This document shows positions 58,469 through 64,000 of a stretch of DNA of 64,000 nucleotides, one piece after another. Under the pieces are notes generated by a model. The model did not search any database and had not been told where the DNA came from. It saw nothing but the letters and a program-made list of their open reading frames with translations. Both the position numbers and the translations under genes were made by a program. Each line of letters begins with the position of its first letter. Within the stretch, counting starts at the first letter, position 1. Source of the stretch: Cellulomonas sp. (GTDB lineage: Bacteria > Actinomycetota > Actinomycetes > Actinomycetales > Cellulomonadaceae); the NCBI RefSeq assembly GCF_017744555.1, contig NZ_JAGIBD010000007.1, forward strand, positions 129,446-193,445. The letters run 5' to 3'.

Positions 58469-59644
58469 ATGGACCGCGCGGGGACCGAGCAGAGGCAGAG
58501 CCGCGGCGGGCCGGTGCGGCGGCTGCACCACGACACCTCCGACCGCCCGTTCATCGTCATCTGGGAGGTCACGCGGGCATGTGCGCTCGCGTGCCGGCAC
58601 TGCCGCGCCGACGCGATCCCCGGCCGGGACCCCCGCGAGCTCACGACGGCGGAGGGCTTCCGGCTGCTGGACGAGCTCGCGTCGTTCGGGACGCCGCGGC
58701 CGCTCGTCGTCCTCACGGGCGGGGACCCGTTCGAGCGGCCCGACCTCGCCGAGCTCGTCCGGTACGGGACCGCCGCCGGGCTGAGCGTGTCGCTGTCGCC
58801 GTCGGTGACGCCCCGGCTGACGCGGGACGTGCTCGCCGAGCTGCGCGACGCCGGCGCGAAGGCGGTGTCGATCTCGCTCGACGGTGCCGAGGCGGCGACG
58901 CACGACGCGTTCCGGGGCGTGCCGGGCGTGTTCGACGACACCCTCGCAGCTCTCGACGCGGTCCGGGACGTCGGCCTGCGCCTGCAGGTCAACACGACCG
59001 TCACCGCTGGGAACGTGCACGAGCTGCCGCACGTCCTGCGCCGCGTGCTCGACGCGCGGGTGTCGCTGTGGAGCGTCTTCTTCCTCGTCCCGACCGGGCG
59101 CGGGCAGGGGCTCGGGGCGCTGTCCGCGGACGACGAGGAGGACGTGCTGCACTGGCTGCACGAGGTGTCCGACCTGGTGCCCGTGAAGGCGACCGAGGCG
59201 GCGCACCACCGGCGCGTGGCCGTGCAACGTGCGACGGCCGACGACCTCGACGCGGAGCTGCCGCCCGGTCCGCTGCGTCGGCTCCTGCGAGCCGAGACGG
59301 CGGTCGCGCTCGCAGGCGGGCAGTTCGCGCGGCGCCCGCCCCGACCGCCGATGGACGTCGGGTCGGGGCGGGGGTTCGCGTTCGTCGACCACGTCGGTGA
59401 CGTGTACCCGAGCGGCTTCCTGCCCGTCGTGGCCGGGTCCGTGCGCGACGCTCCGTTCCCCGACGTGTACCGGACGTCGCCCGTGCTCACGTCGCTGCGC
59501 GACCCCGACGCCCTGCACGGCCGGTGCGGCCGGTGCGAGTTCCGGGGCGTGTGCGGCGGGTCCCGCTCGCAGGCGTACGCCCGCACGGGCGACCCGCTCG
59601 CGGAGGACCCGAGCTGCGCGTGGGAGCCGGCGCCGAGCCACTGA
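58469..59644 (+). CDS. Radical SAM/SPASM protein, TIGR04053-like, orphan
   Basis: 391 residues. The radical SAM cluster motif is TRACALACRHCRADAIPG (CxxxCxxC, about 36-45), preceded by DTSDRPFIVIWEV. LTGGDPFERPDL is the SAM-binding GGE-like motif. The C-terminus has a SPASM-type cysteine set: GRCGRCEFRGVCGGSRSQAY, with a final Cys in EDPSCAW. The closest recalled groups are TIGR04053 and the AhbC/NirJ heme-modifying enzymes. No precursor peptide or heme gene is adjacent. GAGGAGGT (58456-58463) precedes ATG 58469, and TAGCGT near 58419 is a plausible -10. Confidence 0.88.
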   Translation: MDRAGTEQRQSRGGPVRRLHHDTSDRPFIVIWEVTRACALACRHCRADAIPGRDPRELTTAEGFRLLDELASFGTPRPLVVLTGGDPFERPDLAELVRYGTAAGLSVSLSPSVTPRLTRDVLAELRDAGAKAVSISLDGAEAATHDAFRGVPGVFDDTLAALDAVRDVGLRLQVNTTVTAGNVHELPHVLRRVLDARVSLWSVFFLVPTGRGQGLGALSADDEEDVLHWLHEVSDLVPVKATEAAHHRRVAVQRATADDLDAELPPGPLRRLLRAETAVALAGGQFARRPPRPPMDVGSGRGFAFVDHVGDVYPSGFLPVVAGSVRDAPFPDVYRTSPVLTSLRDPDALHGRCGRCEFRGVCGGSRSQAYARTGDPLAEDPSCAWEPAPSH

Positions 59645-59667
59645 CGAGGGCCGGTCGTCCCGGGGCG

Positions 59668-61059
59668 CTAGACGACCAGCCCCAGCAGCAGCACGAGGAC
59701 CAGGGCGGTCACGGACAGCACGGTCTCCATCACGGACCACGTCTTGAACGTCTGCCCGACGGTCATGCCGAAGTACTCCTTGACCAGCCAGAACCCCGCG
59801 TCGTTCACGTGGCTGAAGAACACCGACCCGGCGCCGATGGCGAGCACGAGGAGCGCGACGTGCGTCGCCGACAGGTCGGCGGCGAGCGGGGCGACGAGGC
59901 CGGCGGCGGTGATGGTGGCAACCGTCGCCGAGCCCGTCGCCAGCCGGATGAGGACCGCGACCAGCCAGCCGGCCAGCAGCGGCGAGATGGGCGCGTCGGC
60001 GAGGCTCTTGCCGATCACGTCGCCGATGCCCGAGTCGACGAGCGTCTGCTTGAACCCGCCGCCCGCGCCGACGATCAGCAGGATGCCCGCGATGGGCAGG
60101 AACGACGCGCCGACGAGCGCGCTGACCTCGTCGCGCGAGCGCCCGAGGGCCGTGCCGAACGCGACGAGCGCGACGAGCGACGTGATGAGCAGCGCGACGA
60201 GCGGCGTGCCGAGGAACAGGAGGAACGTGCCGACCGGGGTGTCGTCGAACCCGATGCTCTCGTCGATGGTCCGCGCCAGCATGAGGACGACCGGCAGCAG
60301 CACCACGGTGAGCGCGGTCGCGAACGCGGGTCGCCTCGCGCCCTCGTCCTGACGGGCCTCGCCCAGCAGGGACTCCGGCGGGGGCAGCGGAACCCAGCGG
60401 TTCATCGGCTTGGCGAGCAGGGGACCGCTGATCGCGACGGTCGGGATCGCGACGAGCAGCCCGAGGCCCAGCGTGAGGCCGAGGTTCGCGTTCAGGGCGT
60501 CGATCGCGATGAGCGGCCCGGGGTGCGGCGGCACGAGCCCGTGCAGCGCGGACAGGCCCGCGAGCGCCGGGATGCCGACGAGGATCAGGGAGATCCGCGA
60601 CCGGTGCGCGACGAGCATGACGATGGGGATGAGCAGGACGACGCCGACCTCGAAGAAGAGCGGGATCCCGATGATGAACGCGATGAGCGCCATCGCCCAC
60701 GGCAGCCGCTGCACGGGCGTGCGGTTCAGGATCGTGTCGACGATCTGGTCGGCGCCGCCGCTGTCGATGAGCAGCTTGCCGATGATCGCACCGAGCGCGA
60801 TGAGCACGCCGACGCCCGCGACGGTCGTGCCGAGCCCGGCGCTGAAGCTCGTGAACGCGTCCGGGTAGGGGATGCCGGCGGCGACGGCCAGCACGCCGGA
60901 CCCGATGGTGAGCGCGAGGAACGGGTGCAGCTTGAGCGCGACGATGAGCAGGACGATCGTCGCGATGCCGATGATCGCGGCGACGATCAGCCGGGTCTCG
61001 CTCACGTCCGGCTTGTCGGCGGCGAGCAGTCCGAGCGCTCCGAGCCTCGTGGCGATCAC
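59668..61059 (-). CDS. gntP: GntP-family gluconate permease
   Basis: 463 residues with about twelve to fourteen helices. Family segments include ALKLHPFLALTIGSGVLAV, GIPLFFEVGVVLLIPI, GLVPPHPGPLIAIDALNANL and GSATVATITAAGLVAP. The GPPHPG-type loop and the GSATVA motif are characteristic of gluconate:H+ symporters. GTG 61059 follows GGGAGGT and overlaps the gntK stop (GTGA). With gntK it imports and phosphorylates gluconate. A weak hairpin (GGTCGTC/GACGACC, 59653-59677) lies at the 3' end. Confidence 0.95.
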   Translation of the reverse strand: MIATRLGALGLLAADKPDVSETRLIVAAIIGIATIVLLIVALKLHPFLALTIGSGVLAVAAGIPYPDAFTSFSAGLGTTVAGVGVLIALGAIIGKLLIDSGGADQIVDTILNRTPVQRLPWAMALIAFIIGIPLFFEVGVVLLIPIVMLVAHRSRISLILVGIPALAGLSALHGLVPPHPGPLIAIDALNANLGLTLGLGLLVAIPTVAISGPLLAKPMNRWVPLPPPESLLGEARQDEGARRPAFATALTVVLLPVVLMLARTIDESIGFDDTPVGTFLLFLGTPLVALLITSLVALVAFGTALGRSRDEVSALVGASFLPIAGILLIVGAGGGFKQTLVDSGIGDVIGKSLADAPISPLLAGWLVAVLIRLATGSATVATITAAGLVAPLAADLSATHVALLVLAIGAGSVFFSHVNDAGFWLVKEYFGMTVGQTFKTWSVMETVLSVTALVLVLLLGLVV

Positions 61060-61580
61060 GGCCGCACCTCCCGGTCGTGCGCGAGCGCGTCGAGGACCCG
61101 GTCGGCGACCTCGTCGGGCGGTACGTCGACCGCGACGACGAACCCGTCCTCCGCGTCGGTGAGCGGCTCGAGCGTGCGGTACTGCGACGGCAGCAGCTCG
61201 GGCGGCATGAAGTGCCCGGTGCGGGCCTCCATCCGGTCGCCGATGAGGGCCTCGGGCGCGGCCAGGTGCGCGAACCGCACGCGCCCCTCGGCCTCCCGCA
61301 GCACGTCGCGGTAGGCGACCTTGAGCGCCGAGCACGTGACGACCGTGCTGCGGCCGGCGCGGGCGTGCGCGGTGAGCCAGTCGCGGATGGCGCGCAGCCA
61401 CGGCCAGCGGTCCTCGTCGACGAGCGGCGTGCCGGCGGCCATCTTCGCGACGTTCTCGGGCGGGTGGAACTCGTCGGCCTCGCCGAGCGGTCGGTCCAGT
61501 CGTGCCGCGAGGATGCGGGCGACGGTCGTCTTGCCCGAGCCTGCGACTCCCATGACCACCACGTGCTCGACGTCGCCCAC
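61056..61580 (-). CDS. gntK: Gluconokinase
   Basis: A 174-residue P-loop kinase making 6-phosphogluconate. GVAGSGKTT (about 11-19) is the Walker A. ADEFHPPENVAKMAAGTPLV and DEDRWPWL are substrate motifs, and CSALKVAYRDVLR and GHFMPPELLPSQY complete the family pattern. The start is GTG 61580. It is the first gene of the gntK-gntP operon. No GntR regulator is in the window, so control is unknown. Confidence 0.96.
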   Translation of the reverse strand: MGDVEHVVVMGVAGSGKTTVARILAARLDRPLGEADEFHPPENVAKMAAGTPLVDEDRWPWLRAIRDWLTAHARAGRSTVVTCSALKVAYRDVLREAEGRVRFAHLAAPEALIGDRMEARTGHFMPPELLPSQYRTLEPLTDAEDGFVVAVDVPPDEVADRVLDALAHDREVRP

Positions 61581-61650
61581 GTCCGCTCCCTGCCCGCCGG
61601 CGCAGCGGGGCGCGGCGGTGTCGGTCTTCCGGTCCGGCCCGTCGTCCCGA

Positions 61651-61680
61651 GCCGGTGGTCACGTCGAGCGTGGCACCGGC
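61651..61680 (-). terminator. Terminator after the Ddn-like gene
   Basis: GCCGGTG (61651-61657) pairs with CACCGGC (61674-61680), and inside CACG/CGTG adds four pairs. It lies 32 bases downstream of the oxidoreductase stop. Confidence 0.65.
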
Positions 61681-61711
61681 CGTCCACGGTCGCACCCGGG
61701 CGACGACCGAG

Positions 61712-62176
61712 TCAGGACACCAGCGGGGTCAGCTGGATGACGGGCATCTCGCGGTCCGTCTTCGTCTGGTAGGCCGCGAACCGGTCCGCCTCCGTCGTGA
61801 TGGCGGCCCACGCCTCGTCGCGGGCGGCGCCGTGGAGCTGCCGGGCCGTCACGCGCAGGACGCGGCCGGCCGCCTCGATCCGCACGTCGTCGGGGTGGGC
61901 CGCGAGGTTGTGGTACCACGCGGGGTTCCGGGCGCCGCCGTTGGCGGAGGCGACGATCAGCCAGCTGCCGTCGGGACGGGCGAACCCCCGCACGGGTGTG
62001 CTGCGTTCGACGCCGCTGCGCGCGCCGATCGTCGTGAGGACCAGGAGCCCACCCATGAGGTCGCCCCGCTTGCGCCGCGTCCGGTTGACCATCACCCGGG
62101 TCATCAGGCGTCCCACGGGGCCTGAGCTGCGGGGCTGGAAGGCGCCGCGGGTGCCGTTCGGGGTGTCGAAGCTCAT
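61712..62176 (-). CDS. Ddn-like F420-dependent nitroreductase-family protein (DUF385)
   Basis: 154 residues. The split-barrel fold is recognisable from LLVLTTIGARSGVERSTPVR, the core SWLIVASANGGARNPAWYHN and the following LAAHPDDVRIE. The C-terminal FAAYQTKTDREMPVIQL is also typical. Relatives use deazaflavin F420; some reduce quinones or nitro compounds. ATG 62176 is preferred. It stands alone with a terminator after it. Confidence 0.9.
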   Translation of the reverse strand: MSFDTPNGTRGAFQPRSSGPVGRLMTRVMVNRTRRKRGDLMGGLLVLTTIGARSGVERSTPVRGFARPDGSWLIVASANGGARNPAWYHNLAAHPDDVRIEAAGRVLRVTARQLHGAARDEAWAAITTEADRFAAYQTKTDREMPVIQLTPLVS

Positions 62177-62276
62177 GGGTCCTCCATCGGTGCGTCGGTG
62201 GGACCGATCAGACACCCCGCCGGGCCTGTCGCGCACCGTGCCGCAGGAGGGCGCATCCCCCTGCCGAAGGACGAGG

Positions 62277-62621
62277 TCAGCGGCGGGGGCGCCGCCACGC
62301 GAGCATCACGTGCAGGTCGCGCTGCCCCGGCGGGCCGGACAGCACGCCGCGGGCGACGGCGGCGACGCCGAGCTGCTCGCACTCCCACAGGTCGAAGTCG
62401 ACGGTCCGCGACCAGGCGGGGGACAGGTAGCCGAGGACCACCGGCCCGCTGGTCACCTGCACGAGCGCCCGGTCGACGCGCGAGAGGACCACGGGGAACC
62501 GGACGGCGTGCCGCGGCGCGTCGTCGGGCAGCGTCGTCTCGGTGAAGCCGAGGACCCGGACGCACACGTGACCGCCACCGACGGGCACCTCGCGGGTGCG
62601 TCCGATGCGGTCGACGTCCAT
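62277..62621 (-). CDS. Hypothetical protein (114 aa)
   Basis: Begins MDVDRIGRTREVPVGGGHVC and is rich in beta-type sequence (ALVQVTSGPVVLGYLSPAW, DFDLWECEQLGVAAVARG), ending LHVMLAWRRPRR. No domain is recognised, and no signal peptide or helix is seen. TACCGT (62633-62628) stands six bases before ATG 62621, the same leaderless arrangement as its neighbours, which supports it as a real gene. A longer frame to 62942 overlaps the next gene and is rejected. Confidence 0.65.
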   Translation of the reverse strand: MDVDRIGRTREVPVGGGHVCVRVLGFTETTLPDDAPRHAVRFPVVLSRVDRALVQVTSGPVVLGYLSPAWSRTVDFDLWECEQLGVAAVARGVLSGPPGQRDLHVMLAWRRPRR

Positions 62622-62647
62622 GCGCGGACGGTAGTCGCGCCCCTCGC

Positions 62648-62917
62648 TCAGTGCGACCTCAGCGCGTCGACGAGCTGGCTCTTGTTCATCGAGGACCGGC
62701 CCTCGATCCCGATCTCGGACGCGCGCTTGCGCAGGTCGGTGACGGTCCAGTCGTCGTAGGAGCCGGAGCGGCCGCCCTTGGCGCCGACCGCGGAGCGTCC
62801 CCGGGCCGCCGCCGCGTTGGCGATGCGGGCCGACTTCTCCTTGCTGTTTCCCTCGTCGCGGAGCTCCTCGTACAGCTCCTTGTCCTTGACGCTCGGTCCA
62901 GGGTCTCGTCCGGGCAC
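62648..62917 (-). CDS. DUF7218-like protein with Rho_N/SAP-type domain
   Basis: An 89-residue, highly charged protein. The first half (KDKELYEELRDEGNSKEKSA, RIANAAAARGRSAVGAKGG) is the conserved actinomycete part. The second half, WTVTDLRKRASEIGIEGRSS with MNKSQLVDALRSH, is the small helical domain found at the N-terminus of Rho and in SAP-like DNA/RNA-binding proteins. The start is GTG 62917, with GGAGG nine bases upstream. Nucleic-acid binding is likely; the role is unknown. Confidence 0.8.
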   Translation of the reverse strand: MPGRDPGPSVKDKELYEELRDEGNSKEKSARIANAAAARGRSAVGAKGGRSGSYDDWTVTDLRKRASEIGIEGRSSMNKSQLVDALRSH

Positions 62918-63033
62918 GGCGAGCCTCCTCCTGGTCGCTCACGGCTGCGGCGCCTGCTTCGCCGTCCGAGGTCCATGCTGCGTCCGCCGTCGCGGGACCG
63001 CATCCGAGCCGCCCGACCGCCCCGCGCGCGGCG

Positions 63034-64000
63034 TCACGCCTGCGGCACGGCGGCCGGTGCGTCCCGGACGACGTGCGGCGTCGCGGCCAGGCTGAGCGTC
63101 TGGGCGGCGGGCGACCCGGGCGGCGCGACGATCGCGAGGTCGGCGAGCTCGTCGGCGAGCGTCTGCAGCACCCGGACTCCCGCGCTGCCGAGGTAGCCGA
63201 CGCCGGCCAGGTCGAGCTCGACGGGCACGAGCCCGTTGCGGGCGAGCCGGCGCACCTCGGCGTCGAGCCGCGTCGCGGCGGCCAGATGGTCGACGGCGCC
63301 GGAGACCCGCAGCCGGGCGTGCTCCTCGTCGTGCACGAGCGTCACGGGTCCGGTTCCGGCGACGGTGGCCTCGCGCGGCGGACCTGCCTCGTCGACGGTC
63401 GCGAGCCGTCGCGCGGGGCACTCGAGCATCACGGCGGTGCCCGTCGGGCCCGGGCGCACGGTGATCTGCAGGCCCGCCGTGGCGAGCATGCTGAACCCTC
63501 GGCCGCGCTCACCGGGCCGGGGGTCCGGGTCGCGCCACCGACCCTGGTCGGTCACGACGACGCGGATCACGGCGTCGTCGTCGATCCGCGCGTCGAGCGT
63601 CATGGGACCGGAGGGCTGCCCCGGCTCGAGGTCGCGGTAGGCGTGCTCGACGGCGTTCGCGGCGATCTCGCTGGTGCCGAGCACCAGGTGGTTGCGGTCG
63701 AGCTGCGCGATGCCGACGCCCGCGCACCACTGGTCGATCGCGTACCGGAGCTGCGCCAGGCGGGTCGGCTCAGCCGGGACGGTGACGTGCAGCGGCGGCG
63801 GGGGCGCGCGCCGGACCGCGACCAGCAGCGTGACGTCGTCCGTCGCGCCGCTGTCCACGAGGTCGTGCGGCACGAGCTGGGACATCCGCACGGCGGTCGA
63901 CGTCGGGCCGGACGCCGGGCCGCCGAAGGCCGCGACGGCGGCCTGCTCGAGCTCGGCGACGCCGTCGAGCACCGGCTGGTCGTGCCTCTCGACGAGCCCG
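63034..64000 (-). CDS. PP2C (SpoIIE)-HATPase-STAS fusion regulator, 5' end cut by window edge
   Basis: The last 322 residues are present. The start of the visible part (GLVERHDQPVLDGVAEL to SGATDDVTLLVAVR) is the C-terminal end of a PP2C/SpoIIE phosphatase. It is followed by an RsbW-type HATPase (LVLGTSEIAANAVEHAYRDL, RGRGFSMLATAG) and a STAS domain (VELDLAGVGYLGSAGVRVLQ). All three modules of a partner-switch system thus lie in one chain, probably with a sensor upstream of the window. The STAS phosphorylatable residue is the Ser of YLGSAGV. It probably controls an alternative sigma factor. Confidence 0.88.
   Translation of the reverse strand, partial: GLVERHDQPVLDGVAELEQAAVAAFGGPASGPTSTAVRMSQLVPHDLVDSGATDDVTLLVAVRRAPPPPLHVTVPAEPTRLAQLRYAIDQWCAGVGIAQLDRNHLVLGTSEIAANAVEHAYRDLEPGQPSGPMTLDARIDDDAVIRVVVTDQGRWRDPDPRPGERGRGFSMLATAGLQITVRPGPTGTAVMLECPARRLATVDEAGPPREATVAGTGPVTLVHDEEHARLRVSGAVDHLAAATRLDAEVRRLARNGLVPVELDLAGVGYLGSAGVRVLQTLADELADLAIVAPPGSPAAQTLSLAATPHVVRDAPAAVPQA

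Overview
The window is very high-GC, densely packed chromosomal DNA with GTG/ATG starts, a WhiB-family regulator, an AdnAB-type helicase-nuclease pair and mycoredoxin/NudC/UvrD2 neighbours. This fits an actinomycete. A Cellulomonas-like member of the Micrococcales is my best guess, inferred from family content and not from any search. I see no prophage, insertion sequence, CRISPR array or rRNA operon. Both ends cut genes: purU at the left, and a PP2C/HATPase/STAS signalling protein at the right.

Layout. 0-12.5 kb: purU (partial), an acetyltransferase, a MarR-EamA divergent pair with a clear double operator, cstA-ybdD, then glyA-folD behind a ZTP (pfl) riboswitch, xthA, and an ArsR-MFS divergent pair. 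12.2-15.4 kb: a three-gene MacAB-like efflux operon (adaptor, ATPase, permease, each joined by an ATGA overlap). 15.7-18.9 kb: a DeoR-galT-galK operon. 19-29 kb: mrp, a CBS/MgtE_N protein with a DUF1003 protein, envelope and stress proteins, Xaa-Pro aminopeptidase, a PHP phosphatase with MarC, and a DEAD-box RNA helicase with a long leader.

29-54 kb resembles, gene for gene, the block that I recall from Mycobacterium tuberculosis around Rv3193c-Rv3211: ferritin-like protein, DUF3107, TetR, DUF3152, AdnA, AdnB, NudC, mycoredoxin, UvrD2, WhiB7, an E1-like protein, metalloprotease-like proteins, a PDZ-Lon protease and UPF0182. It ends at an initiator tRNA gene. The most informative regulatory region is the 590-base stretch before whiB7. 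It carries a sigma-A-like promoter, an 86-codon upstream ORF with a perfect Shine-Dalgarno sequence, and mutually exclusive hairpins ending in an intrinsic terminator, as expected for antibiotic-responsive attenuation.

54-64 kb is more accessory: an acetyltransferase, a nitrilase-fold hydrolase, a variant YidD, an aldo-keto reductase, an ArsR-VOC operon with its operator, an orphan SPASM radical SAM enzyme, gluconate uptake (gntK-gntP), a Ddn-like F420-type oxidoreductase and small proteins.

A recurring feature is leaderless starts. In at least a dozen genes a TANNNT -10 hexamer lies 6-7 bases before the ATG/GTG with no Shine-Dalgarno sequence, and this was used to choose several start codons. 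Many intergenic hairpins look like intrinsic terminators, often shared by convergent genes. No wholly new system was found. The best leads are the whiB7 attenuator, the orphan radical SAM enzyme, the orphan E1-like protein, and a 31-bp tandem repeat that duplicates the stop codon of a metallopeptidase gene.
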